A model generated the notes under the pieces. The model did no database searches and was not told where the DNA came from. It worked only from the letters and a program-made list of their open reading frames with translations. Positions 12,301-21,482 of a stretch of DNA of 55,918 nucleotides are shown here, piece by piece; position 1 is the stretch's first letter, and every line of letters starts with the position of its first letter. Origin of the DNA: JAVBLV01 sp031553195. Its GTDB lineage: Bacteria > Bacteroidota > Bacteroidia > Bacteroidales > P3. The stretch covers positions 1-55,918 of the forward strand of contig JAVBLV010000068.1 of NCBI GenBank assembly GCA_031553195.1, given 5' to 3'. The translations under genes were made by a program, and so were the position numbers.

Positions 12301-15300
12301 TAGATAATATTTCCATTACAGAGCTTCCTTGCTCAAGGCCAACAGGAGTTAGCGTAGACGGAATAACATCTACCAATGCCGTAGTTCATTTCCATACGCT
12401 TTCTAACGCTCAAAGCGCTTGGTTGTATTACAAAAATCCGGTTGATATTGATTGGGATTCGACAAATATATCTATCTCTAATCCGGCAAGCGACACTATT
12501 TATACTTTAACTAATTTGAATCCGGCAACAACCTATCAATTCTACTTTAAAACGGACTGTCAGCTCGGCGAAGCCAGCCATATTACAGGTACTTATTTGT
12601 TTACAACCGGATGCGGGCAAATAGCAATACCCCATAAAGAAGGTTTTGAAACCACTGCAACTTCCAGCGCCGCAGTACCTGCTTGTTGGTCGTATATAAA
12701 AACCAATACGGGTTCTATGTATGCAAGTACATCGTCGCCTTACTCAGGAAGTAAAAGTTACTATATTAACCACAGCTCTACCAATGCGGCAACCACCCAA
12801 AGCATGTTGATAAGCCCCTCGGTAACCAATTTGAATAATTTACGGGTAACATTCTGGGCAAAAAGCGGATATTTAACTGTAGGGTATATGAGCGATTCAG
12901 CCAATGTATCAACATTTAATGCTGTTCGATCTATTACAGCGCCTTCAACATGGACAAAATACAGCGTATATTTCGATACGGTAAATGCAACAGCATCAAA
13001 GTATCATATTGCTTTTAGCGGTAAAAGCACAGGAACTTCATCCAATACCGTTTACATAGATGATATAACTATTGAATCGATTCCTGCTTGTGGCGACGTA
13101 GTAAACATTGTCTCTACAACTGTTACCGATAACTCCATTACCCTTTCATTTGACGCTGAGGGCGTAACGCCAAACAGTTTTAATGTTGAGTACAGAAAAG
13201 TTGGTGAAACCACATGGCAAACTACCATATTTAGCGCTTCGCCGGGAACTATTGTCGGATTAGCTCCTATGAAAACATACGAGATTCATTTACAAGGCAA
13301 TTGCGGAAGCAGTACCACCGGAGCTTGGAGCAATACAATAACCGCTACAACCAAGCAGATACCTGCTGTAATTCCGTTTACCGAAAATTTCGAAGACCTA
13401 TCAAATTTGCAATGGGCAATTGTAAACGGTACTCAAGTAAATAAATGGTATATTGATACTACTGTTAGTGTTGGAAATGGGCATTCGGCATACATTAGTA
13501 ATAACAACGGACTTGCTAATACATATACCATTGGAACTCAAAGCGCTACTCATATATATCGTGATGTAGAATTCCCAACAGGAACAGGAATATTAGGGTA
13601 TACCTTAACTTTTGATTGGAAAGCGGAAGGAGAAGGAACCTCTACTTTTTATGATTACTTACAGGTAAGTTTAAAAGATACAAACATAGTACCTGTTGCT
13701 GGAACAGAAGTCTCATCACCTTATTTGGCACAAAACCTCAACTTTAGTAACGGATGGAATAACAGGTTAATAACCTTATCTGATACATTGGCAGGAAAGA
13801 CCAAACGGTTAATTTTCTCGTGGAAAAATGATGGTAGCGGAGGAGCTCAATCTCCTGTTGCAATAGACAATATAGAAATGACTCCTATTTATTGTACTAC
13901 CCCCGCAGGGCTAAAAGTTGTATCCTCAACGGCTACTTCTATTGATTTAATATGGAGTTCTGAAGGGACATCATTTGATATTGAATACAAAAAAGTAGAC
14001 GATTTATCATGGGAGTCAGAGTCAACAACAGACACCATTTATACCATTGGAAATCAAACAGCCTTAGATCCAAATACCGCTTACCAAATTCGGGTGAGAA
14101 ATAATTGCGGTTTAGGCGATGCTGCTTGGGTATATCTGTATTTCAATACAATGCAAATTCCGGCAGATCTTCCTTTTACCGAAGACTTCGAAGGTCTTTC
14201 GGAATGGGTAATGATAAACGGAAACCAACTTAACAAATGGTTTATAGATACGGTAGCCGCTGCCAATAATACCGAAAATGGAGAAAAAGGAATGTATATT
14301 TCAAGCGCAGCTAACGGAAGTACTTATAATTATGTAAATACAGTATGGGGATCAGAATACGTTTATGCAACCAAAGCGTTTAATTTTGAGTCTAACTCTG
14401 ATTACATTATAGACTACGATTGGAAATGCAACGGAGAATCAAGCTCCGATTATCTCCTCGTTTGGCTAATTCCTTCCAATGTTAAACTTTCAGATGCCGC
14501 CATAGCCCCTACTACGTCAACATGGATTAATGCATACGGTAGCAGTTATTTGAGTTCAAAAACCACATGGCAGGAAAAGAGAAATTTAATTGTTCGCGTT
14601 CCTAACTCCGGTATTTATCGATTGGCATTCCAATGGGTAAATAATAGTAGTACTATAAATCAACCACCGGCAGCAATAGATAATATTTTTGTGGAGAAGC
14701 TAGCCTGCTCTCTTCCTACAGGTATTGCTTTTAGCAATGGTACTACAAACTCAGTAGATATTACTTGTAAAGCGCCGCTTCTTGCTCAAAATCTTCGTTT
14801 TGTATATGAAAGCGTTGATTTAACGATTAAAGATTCAGTAGATTTTTCTGTTTCGGATCCCACTGTTGATACTCTTTTTACAATAACAAACTTGCCGACG
14901 AATACTGAATTTACTTTATATGCTAAAGCCGATTGTTCGGGCGATTTCAGTCTTAATACGGCAACGTATACGTTTAGAACAACACAAATACCTGAATCAA
15001 TTCCTTTTACAGAAAATTTTGAAGGAACGCCTGATTGGGTTTTTATAAACGGAACACAAACCAATAAATGGGTTGTAGGAACTGCAGCCAATGTAAATAA
15101 TACAGAAGGAGGAACTCATGGTTTGTATATTTCTAATGATAACGGAGTTACCAATGCGTATACTATTTCATCAACAACTCATGCTTATGCTACAAAATCT
15201 TTTACTTTCACAGCAGGAGAAGAATATTTGATAACATACGATTGGAAGAACAAGGGAGAAGACAACAGCAGTAGACTATCTGGTACTCAATACGATTGTT

Positions 15301-18300
15301 TAAGAGTTCTTTTAATGCCGGGTTCAACTGCATTAACAGCAGGAAGCGCTCCTACAACCATATCAACGACTCCTCCAACCTATGCTAATGCAATTAACCT
15401 TTATGGAAATCCGGGATTAAGCAATTCAAGTACATGGCAGCACAAGGAAGTATTTTTTGATGTTACAACTTCCGGTATTTACAATTTAGTAATGTATTGG
15501 TATAGCGATAATGCCGGAGGAACTCAACCTCCTGCTACAATAGATAATATCAGCATTACGGCAAGTACATGTCCACGTCCTCAAGATTTAGCAACATCAA
15601 ATATTACCGACAATTCGGCAGATTTAACTTGGAATAGTCCCGATGCTAATTTTACGCTTGACTACAAAGCTTCATCAGATACTTTGTGGACGACTATGAA
15701 CAATATATCAAGTATATCAACAACTTTAACAAACCTTACAAGTAATACAAATTACCAAGTTCGTTTAAGAACAGTTTGTGGCGCTGCTGATACAAGTTTT
15801 GCCGTTACTGCTAGCTTTAAAACAGAATGTGGAACAGCTGTTCTTCCGATAGTAGAAGGTTTTGAAACTACTTCTACCACTTCGCCTTCAGCGCCTGATT
15901 GCTGGTCGTATATTAAAACTGGCTCTGGTTCTATATATGCCTCTACTACTGAACGTCATACAGGAAGCAAATCGTATAATTTTTACAATATTACTCCCTC
16001 CGCTTCTAACGAAGCCATGTTAATAAGTCCCTTACTTACAGATGATATAAGAACGGTTCGCTTGAAATTTTGGATGCGGTACTCTTCAACAGCCGGTTGT
16101 GCGTTAAAAGTAGGTTATATGTCAGATCCTACAGATGCTTCTACTTTTAATGAAGTGGCATCGTATATAGCTCCTACTTCTTGGACTTTATTTAAAACTA
16201 ATTTTGATACGGTTCAAGGCATTGGACAATATATTGCTATTTCCGCCAATAAAGCAGGAACAGCATCAGCCAATTATCTATATATAGATGATATCACTAT
16301 CGAGCTACTTCCTGTGTGCCCTGATGTAGAAAACTTAGCCTCTACTTCAGCGACAGATAGTAGTTCTATAACTCTTTCTTTTACCACAGCCGGCACAACG
16401 CCATATAGTTTTAATGTCGAATACAAGGAGGCGGGAACAACTGCATGGCAAACCACAACGTTTTATACTTCGCCTGGAACCATTACAAACCTAACACCCA
16501 ATACAACGTATGTAATCCGTGTGCAAAGCGATTGTGGAAACGGAGTGGGTGAATGGAGTGATTCAATAAAGGTTACTACACTGTGTGGAATAGCAATATT
16601 GCCATTAACTGAAAGTTTTGAAACTACTTCTACCACTTCGCCTTCAGCGCCTACATGTTGGTCGTACATTAAAACAGGCACGGCCTCAATGAATGGTTCT
16701 GCATCGTATGCACATACAGGCAGTAGAAGTTATTATATGAACATGACGCCTTCAACTTCTAACGAAGCAATGTTAGTAAGTCCATTATTCGGAGATGACA
16801 TAAGAACAGTTCGCTTGAAATTTTGGATGCGGTATTCTTCAACAACCGGTTGTGCAATAAAAGTAGGCTATATGTCAGACCCGACAGATGCTTCTACTTT
16901 TAATGAAGTGGCATCGTATATAGTACCCTCTTCTTGGACACGGTTTAAGACGAACTTTGATACAGTTCAAGGTACCGGGCAATATATTGCCATTTCTGCC
17001 AATAAATTAGGGACATCAACGACAGGCAATTATCTATACATTGATGATATTACTATTGAATTAATTCCTTTGTGTGCCGATATTGATAGCGTTAAAACTA
17101 TAGCGGTTACCGATAACTCAATTACTTTTACAGTTGTAACAGATGGGGTTGCGCCATCGAGTTTTAACGTTGAATATAAACCGGTAGGTACGACTACATG
17201 GCAAACCACAACAGTTAGCGCTTTGCCGGGAACTATTACAGGATTAACACCCAATACTACATATCAGTTCCGTTTGCAAAGCATTTGTGGAAGCAATTTC
17301 GGAGTATGGAGTGATACGGCAAGAGTTAATACAACTCAAATACCTATATCTGTACCATTTAGCGAAGACTTTGAAGGAACGCCGGATTGGGTACTTATAA
17401 ACGGAACACAGCCGAGTAAATGGGTTATTGATACAGCAACCCATAATGGAGGAACTAAAGGGTTATATGTTTCTACAGATAGTGGACGAACAAATTCTTA
17501 TGCAAATTACACATACGTATACGCCGCTAAAGCCATAACGTTTGCTACAGGAAGCGATTACAAAATACAATACGATTGGAAGTGTGACGGAGAAGGGACT
17601 ACTACCCCTTATGATTATTTGAAAGTAATGCTAATGCCTGCTAATGTAGTACTCACTGCCGGCAGTGATTTTACTTCTGCTACTGAAGCATTAGGTATTA
17701 ATTTATATGGAAGTTCTCCTTTAATGCATCAATTAACATGGCAAACCAAGGAAGCTGTATTTACCGTACCGCAAGCAGGCGTATATAACTTAGTATTTTT
17801 CTGGAGAGCCGATATGTCAAATGTTTATAATCCTCCGGCTGCAATAGATAACATAAGTATTAAAGGAAATACATGCCTACGTCCTGAAAACTTGACGGCA
17901 TCAAATATTACGGATAACTCAGCAGATTTGACATGGACCAGTTCCGCCTCAAATTTCACGCTTGAATATAAAACGGAAGCTGCTACATCATGGACAGTCA
18001 TAAATAACATAACAACAACATCAACTAATTTAACAAGCCTTGTATCCAATACAAATTATCAAGTACGTTTAAAATCAATTTGTAATGCTACCGATACAAG
18101 TTTTTGGCTTACTTATACCTTTAGAACCGCTTGTGAAAACATTACGTTGCCATTAACGGAAGGTTTTGAAAATACAGGAACAACGAATCCTTCAGCGCCT
18201 TATTGTTGGTCGTATATTAAAACTGGTTCTGGTTCTATATTTGGATCGACTACCTATGCGCATACAGGAACAAAATCGTATAAGTTTGAAGACATTAACC

Positions 18301-19685
18301 CTTCATCTAGTGAAGCCATGCTGATAAGTCCGCTTCTTCCACAGAATATCAATACGCTTAATATGACATTTTGGATGAGGTATTCTTCAACAAATGGCTG
18401 CAAGCTAAAAGTTGGTTATTTGTCAAATCCAACCAATATATCTACATTTACTGCGGTTGATACTTTTGATGTGCCGACAACTTGGACTCAATTTACAGTA
18501 GATTTCACTACTGTTAGCGGTACAGGACGCTATATTGGTATTTCAGCTGCCGGTACTATTGGCAACTATATTTATATAGATGATATTACTATTAGTGCGG
18601 TGGTTGTTTCTTGCGCTCCTGTAACCACAGTAAGCGCCGTTGTAACCGGGACTTCCGTAAAAGTTGATTGGACGGCACCCGCCGGACAAACCCAATGGAA
18701 AGCGAGTTGTTTACAAGCAGGAACGCCTGTGGCTTCACAAATTGTTTCATCACCGACTCATACATTCAACAGTTTACAACGAGGCGCTTCCTATACATTT
18801 GAAGTACGCAATATTTGCGGCACAAATGATACCAGTGTAGCAGTTGCTTCGCCAGCAGTTACTATTAGCAATTGTACCAATGTAACCAACGTAACTGTTG
18901 TACGGGCGTGTCCTACCTCGGCAATTATCAGTTTTACGGCTGCGGCAGGTCAAAACCAATGGCAGATGTCATACCAACTTAGCGGTGGCGCTACGGTAAC
19001 CAGGATGATAAACAGGAATCGCGATACCTTAACCGGTTTGACGCCTAACTCTTCCTACGAAGTGAAAATCCGTCCCGTTTGCGGAGAAGGCGACACAGGA
19101 ACTTACAGCGCGCCTGTAGCCATGCAAACCGGAACTTGCTCGCCAGTTGAAAACCTGACGGTTCCACGTGTGGGCGCGAGTGAAGCCGGAGATTCTATTT
19201 TTGTCAGTTGGAATAACAACGAATGTCATCTGAATTGGGAAATGAGCGTGGTTCCAAATGGCAGTCCAAGAGGAACATCAACGGAGGTTAACACCTACCA
19301 AGGGGTGTATTATAAGTTAGCCGATCCGAGTCAGAGTTATGACATTTACGTAAGAGGTAATTGCGGCGACGGAGAATACGGCGAATGGGTAATGGCTACT
19401 TCGTACCCTCTCGGCATTGCTCGCAACGAGGCCTCTTCTTCCATAAAAGTAACCCTGGCTCCGAACCCCGCCCGCGACTATACCCAATTGAGTATAGAAG
19501 GGGTAAACGGCGAAGTAGAAATGACGTTGTTAACGCTCGAAGGCAAATTATTGAAAAAACAAACAATTAATTGTCAGCCGACGCTAACGAAGGATATTAC
19601 TTTGCAAGGCTTATCGAAGGGAACTTATTTGATCCGTTTGGTTCACAAAAACTGGACAAAAGTTGAAAAACTCATTGTTCAGTAA
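9375..19685 (+). CDS. Giant T9SS-secreted adhesin 2 (11 jelly-roll modules)
   Basis: This 3436-aa protein is a paralogue of the adhesin at 1119. A signal peptide (1-20, LLQA before Q) and the same N-terminal domain are followed by FN3-like domains alternating with eleven jelly-roll modules of two subtypes. Six are of the CWSYIKT type (also CWKYLRT), with a conserved YIDDITIELIP end. Five are of the NGTQxNKW type, with YDYLQVWLAP and PAAIDNISI. A run of FN3-like domains from about 3080 and a T9SS sorting domain (about 3356-3436) complete it. Several modules are near-identical at DNA level with a 756-bp period, pointing to growth by tandem duplication. Probable role: long surface fibre or adhesin; the ligand is unknown. 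It ends in its own terminator, convergent with the small membrane protein at 19775. Confidence 0.9.
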   Translation: MKKYFIFWVAFLLSGILLQAQHVVTIGTGTSTTYEPISGYYGKHRSVSIYTPADGLVPGTIQNLAWNKPSAVYNNIPIKIYLKEVSADTLSATSSLIWNDLILGATLVYEGMPTWTAGAAWVTIPLQTSFTYGTGNIMILVASNKGGSGGSTVNWAYTASGTNNNAYIRKDSSSVTACMDDAISFYANSSINSSRNNQRPNIQFGINPAPGACFIPSAPTTSSPTSTGVSVTWAPVGSETQWTLSYKDTSSSVTTWAAQTVNTNPTYTISGLTPLTWYYVKIKANCSSSDTSYSSAAAIFRTACPQAVLPLTEGFEATGTTSPVAPECWSYIRTYSSGEVRASTGTPYTGSKCYYMYHSSTSAATNDVMLISPYLVENLNTLRITFWAKNSSSQVRVGHMINPTDTATFTQDTLIATTSSWVKYKYAFNNVTTTNAHYIALSAKKTTGSNTVYLDDITIELIPACADVENIASTSATTNNSITLSFTTDGITPNSFNVEYRKVGETAWQTTTFNASPGTITGLASFTEYEIRIKSICGSNVGGWCDVVIISTECDQMTLPITEGFETTGTTTPSVPDCWKYLRTNSGSMYASTSSPHSGSKCYYINHSSTSGATTESMLISPYVTNLNHLRVVFWGKYSSSGAKVTVGYMSDPTNATTFRSVKEIALPSAWTKYKVNFDTVTATASKNHIVFSGKNGSSSSSFYIDDVTIELIPACPDVENVVSSATTDNSITLTFTVENGATPSSFNVEYREVGETTWQTTTFNASPGAITGLTQLTTYEIRIRSICGSNMGVWSDAITASTKQTPVSIPFAEDFEGTPSWVFVNGTHANKWVIGTAANTNNTAGGSHGLYVSNDNGATNEYTHPSTNTYIYATKSLQFTSAGDYAIEYDWKAQGESASYDYLQVWLAPEDASFSTSSAPSTSNWINLYGTANLNLQNTWQHKQIVFAVPQSGVYKLVFYWYNDLSGGSQPPAAVDNISITELPCSRPTGVSVDGITSTNAVVHFHTLSNAQSAWLYYKNPVDIDWDSTNISISNPASDTIYTLTNLNPATTYQFYFKTDCQLGEASHITGTYLFTTGCGQIAIPHKEGFETTATSSAAVPACWSYIKTNTGSMYASTSSPYSGSKSYYINHSSTNAATTQSMLISPSVTNLNNLRVTFWAKSGYLTVGYMSDSANVSTFNAVRSITAPSTWTKYSVYFDTVNATASKYHIAFSGKSTGTSSNTVYIDDITIESIPACGDVVNIVSTTVTDNSITLSFDAEGVTPNSFNVEYRKVGETTWQTTIFSASPGTIVGLAPMKTYEIHLQGNCGSSTTGAWSNTITATTKQIPAVIPFTENFEDLSNLQWAIVNGTQVNKWYIDTTVSVGNGHSAYISNNNGLANTYTIGTQSATHIYRDVEFPTGTGILGYTLTFDWKAEGEGTSTFYDYLQVSLKDTNIVPVAGTEVSSPYLAQNLNFSNGWNNRLITLSDTLAGKTKRLIFSWKNDGSGGAQSPVAIDNIEMTPIYCTTPAGLKVVSSTATSIDLIWSSEGTSFDIEYKKVDDLSWESESTTDTIYTIGNQTALDPNTAYQIRVRNNCGLGDAAWVYLYFNTMQIPADLPFTEDFEGLSEWVMINGNQLNKWFIDTVAAANNTENGEKGMYISSAANGSTYNYVNTVWGSEYVYATKAFNFESNSDYIIDYDWKCNGESSSDYLLVWLIPSNVKLSDAAIAPTTSTWINAYGSSYLSSKTTWQEKRNLIVRVPNSGIYRLAFQWVNNSSTINQPPAAIDNIFVEKLACSLPTGIAFSNGTTNSVDITCKAPLLAQNLRFVYESVDLTIKDSVDFSVSDPTVDTLFTITNLPTNTEFTLYAKADCSGDFSLNTATYTFRTTQIPESIPFTENFEGTPDWVFINGTQTNKWVVGTAANVNNTEGGTHGLYISNDNGVTNAYTISSTTHAYATKSFTFTAGEEYLITYDWKNKGEDNSSRLSGTQYDCLRVLLMPGSTALTAGSAPTTISTTPPTYANAINLYGNPGLSNSSTWQHKEVFFDVTTSGIYNLVMYWYSDNAGGTQPPATIDNISITASTCPRPQDLATSNITDNSADLTWNSPDANFTLDYKASSDTLWTTMNNISSISTTLTNLTSNTNYQVRLRTVCGAADTSFAVTASFKTECGTAVLPIVEGFETTSTTSPSAPDCWSYIKTGSGSIYASTTERHTGSKSYNFYNITPSASNEAMLISPLLTDDIRTVRLKFWMRYSSTAGCALKVGYMSDPTDASTFNEVASYIAPTSWTLFKTNFDTVQGIGQYIAISANKAGTASANYLYIDDITIELLPVCPDVENLASTSATDSSSITLSFTTAGTTPYSFNVEYKEAGTTAWQTTTFYTSPGTITNLTPNTTYVIRVQSDCGNGVGEWSDSIKVTTLCGIAILPLTESFETTSTTSPSAPTCWSYIKTGTASMNGSASYAHTGSRSYYMNMTPSTSNEAMLVSPLFGDDIRTVRLKFWMRYSSTTGCAIKVGYMSDPTDASTFNEVASYIVPSSWTRFKTNFDTVQGTGQYIAISANKLGTSTTGNYLYIDDITIELIPLCADIDSVKTIAVTDNSITFTVVTDGVAPSSFNVEYKPVGTTTWQTTTVSALPGTITGLTPNTTYQFRLQSICGSNFGVWSDTARVNTTQIPISVPFSEDFEGTPDWVLINGTQPSKWVIDTATHNGGTKGLYVSTDSGRTNSYANYTYVYAAKAITFATGSDYKIQYDWKCDGEGTTTPYDYLKVMLMPANVVLTAGSDFTSATEALGINLYGSSPLMHQLTWQTKEAVFTVPQAGVYNLVFFWRADMSNVYNPPAAIDNISIKGNTCLRPENLTASNITDNSADLTWTSSASNFTLEYKTEAATSWTVINNITTTSTNLTSLVSNTNYQVRLKSICNATDTSFWLTYTFRTACENITLPLTEGFENTGTTNPSAPYCWSYIKTGSGSIFGSTTYAHTGTKSYKFEDINPSSSEAMLISPLLPQNINTLNMTFWMRYSSTNGCKLKVGYLSNPTNISTFTAVDTFDVPTTWTQFTVDFTTVSGTGRYIGISAAGTIGNYIYIDDITISAVVVSCAPVTTVSAVVTGTSVKVDWTAPAGQTQWKASCLQAGTPVASQIVSSPTHTFNSLQRGASYTFEVRNICGTNDTSVAVASPAVTISNCTNVTNVTVVRACPTSAIISFTAAAGQNQWQMSYQLSGGATVTRMINRNRDTLTGLTPNSSYEVKIRPVCGEGDTGTYSAPVAMQTGTCSPVENLTVPRVGASEAGDSIFVSWNNNECHLNWEMSVVPNGSPRGTSTEVNTYQGVYYKLADPSQSYDIYVRGNCGDGEYGEWVMATSYPLGIARNEASSSIKVTLAPNPARDYTQLSIEGVNGEVEMTLLTLEGKLLKKQTINCQPTLTKDITLQGLSKGTYLIRLVHKNWTKVEKLIVQ
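15835..17080 (+). repeat. Recent tandem module duplication inside adhesin 2
   Basis: Two consecutive FN3 plus jelly-roll modules repeat with a 756-bp (252-aa) offset: for example the stretch near 15861 recurs at 16617. Long runs are almost identical between copies, including the segment encoding FWMRYSSTxGCxxKVGYMSD. Lower-identity copies occur elsewhere in the gene. Confidence 0.75.
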
Positions 19686-19724
19686 CCGGAAAAACGTAAA
19701 AAAACAAGTAGTTAATTCTTAACC

Positions 19725-19764
19725 AAAACGGGTGATGCAGAGTAATTTGCATCACCCGTTTTAC
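19725..19764. terminator. Terminator of adhesin 2, homologous to the one at 7586
   Basis: Perfect 15-bp stem (19725-19739 with 19748-19762) with A-run and T-run flanks. It can serve both converging genes. Stem core and loop resemble the terminator after adhesin 1. Confidence 0.85.
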
Positions 19765-19774
19765 TGTTATAAAG

Positions 19775-20548
19775 TCAACGTATTTCCCAGAAATAAGAAA
19801 ACCGGCGCCAAATAAATTTACAATTAAAGCATATATTTTTTATGAGTCCTCCGATTGTTTTCTTGTGTCTCAACCGTTCATAGATAACGCGGGCAACCTC
19901 TTCTCTTATTTCAGAAAAATCTCTTTTAATAATGTCAGCGCCATCAGGAAATAAAATGCGTTTAATTTCATCATCCAGTATAAAGTTCTTCTTAATTAAT
20001 TCGAAATGTTCATAATCCAATTTTTTTGAAAAATCATCATTACAAAGAACATAGCAATATTTTCCTCCATTCAATGTACAAAATAACGGAATAAAGGTCA
20101 ACAAACTAGAAATCCATTCTATCCTTATTTTTTTGGGCAAATAATTTTTTTCGATATAGAATAATTCTTCGCTCCCCAGCCCCAATAGATCTTTCGTAAG
20201 AATAGTTTCTATGGCGTTCCGTTCATCTTCTCCCGTAATTTTAATCATATTGCCGTTAGAAATTGTATAACCTTGATCCAACGCTTGAATGCGCCTCATA
20301 ATGGAGCGGTATTGTTCCGTGCATTTTTCCATCGTTTTGTAATATAGGTTCTTCTTATTTATTTTCCACCCCAAAACACCTAAAATACCCGTCACGGAAC
20401 CTATAATAATCGGAAATATATATTCTTTTATCACATCGATGACTTCCTTTTGCGAGGTATTGCAAATTTGTATCTTTAGCGTATCAGCCATATTCAATGT
20501 GTCGGACTTGCTTATCACATAAACAATATCCAATAGTAAATTTTTCAT
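19775..20548 (-). CDS. Hypothetical membrane-anchored protein
   Basis: This 257-aa protein is not recognised. One clear membrane segment lies near residues 43-60 (IFPIIIGSVTGILGVLGW), followed by a mostly charged helical cytoplasmic-looking region containing LGLGSEELFYIEKNYLPKK and an aromatic, basic C-terminus. Starts at residue 1 or at Met20 (20491) are both possible; Met20 would still keep the membrane segment. It converges on adhesin 2, with a shared terminator 10 bases beyond its stop. No partner gene is adjacent, and nothing in the sequence gives a function. Confidence 0.7.
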   Translation of the reverse strand: MKNLLLDIVYVISKSDTLNMADTLKIQICNTSQKEVIDVIKEYIFPIIIGSVTGILGVLGWKINKKNLYYKTMEKCTEQYRSIMRRIQALDQGYTISNGNMIKITGEDERNAIETILTKDLLGLGSEELFYIEKNYLPKKIRIEWISSLLTFIPLFCTLNGGKYCYVLCNDDFSKKLDYEHFELIKKNFILDDEIKRILFPDGADIIKRDFSEIREEVARVIYERLRHKKTIGGLIKNICFNCKFIWRRFSYFWEIR

Positions 20549-20890
20549 AATAAAATTATTTACGAACTACAAAAATAAATATATATTTATCTTAAAAAGA
20601 ATTTTATTATTAAACGACTATGGTATCTATTTTGTTCAGATTTGTTATCCAAACTCTATCAAGTCAGTTCCGAGAATGGACTATGTCTTGGCAGAAAATA
20701 TAGGGAATTAAAAAAATGCAGCGCAAAAATACATTGCCGGTAACCTCGCCAACCGATAAACTCATAAACGATTTGATAAAATATGGAGAAGAGTAGAAAA
20801 TAAATACTCTGTTTATTCCTTACAAATTCAAAACAGAAACAATAAGCTTAAAAATTCATCGGGCGTAAATCATTATAAAATAGATAATAA
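20549..20890. other. AT-rich spacer before the cardiolipin synthase remnant
   Basis: Nothing supportable. A short frame beginning at 20716 (MQRKNTLPV) ends after about 27 codons and could be more debris of the same pseudogene, but the match is too weak to claim. Confidence 0.4.
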
Positions 20891-20899
20891 CCTTATTCC

Positions 20900-21225
20900 A
20901 AGGGATGTTAACCTATGCATACAAATTAGTGGATAAAGGGGGCGCATGTGTATTTACATAGAGATGCATTTAAGCATTCAAAAACCATGATGATAGATAG
21001 TTTCTTTTGTACTGCGGGTTCAACTAATTTCGACTGCCGGAGTCTTCGCTTCGACTACGAGATTAATGCTTTATTTTTGATAAAAAAACAACCAACGAAT
21101 TGATTCAACGGTTCGAAGCTGATAAACATAATAGCATATATCTCACTTAAGAAACAAAAAAACAACGTTCGGCATGGAAACGTTTTGTAGGCCGGATCGC
21201 TAACTTAATTTATCCGGTTTTATAA
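20900..21225 (+). pseudogene. Cardiolipin synthase C-terminal remnant
   Basis: Conceptual translation shows the second phospholipase-D motif of cardiolipin synthases: HSKTMMID (from 20975), then GSTNFD and the conserved run SLRFDYEINALF. A one-base frameshift in a T-run near 21073-21078 shifts to the frame encoding FDKKTTNELIQRFEAD. An in-frame TAA lies at 21148-21150, followed by the typical basic end with W-K-R-F and a final YPVL before TAA at 21223. The first HKD half and the N-terminal membrane segments are absent. Assignment rests on the HxKxxxxD plus GSxNxD pattern and the C-terminal layout; the gene is clearly inactive. Confidence 0.75.
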
Positions 21226-21482
21226 CAAGGCTTAGGCAAGAATTTCTTCGGGAAATCCAGATAACTTTCGCATAGCCATTTGGCGCTTACCTTGTTAACC
21301 GGTACAAACGACAATCTACTTTTAACAAATTGAATTCGACCTTATTTTTTAGCGGCATTTATAATGCCATTGTAATACCAGGCAAACTATTTGTAACGGC
21401 TTTCGGAAGAGGTCGAATAAACGTATCTTTGCTTTTAAAAATTTTGTGCAAGTAATTTTAAACACCCCGTAAATCAAACAAA

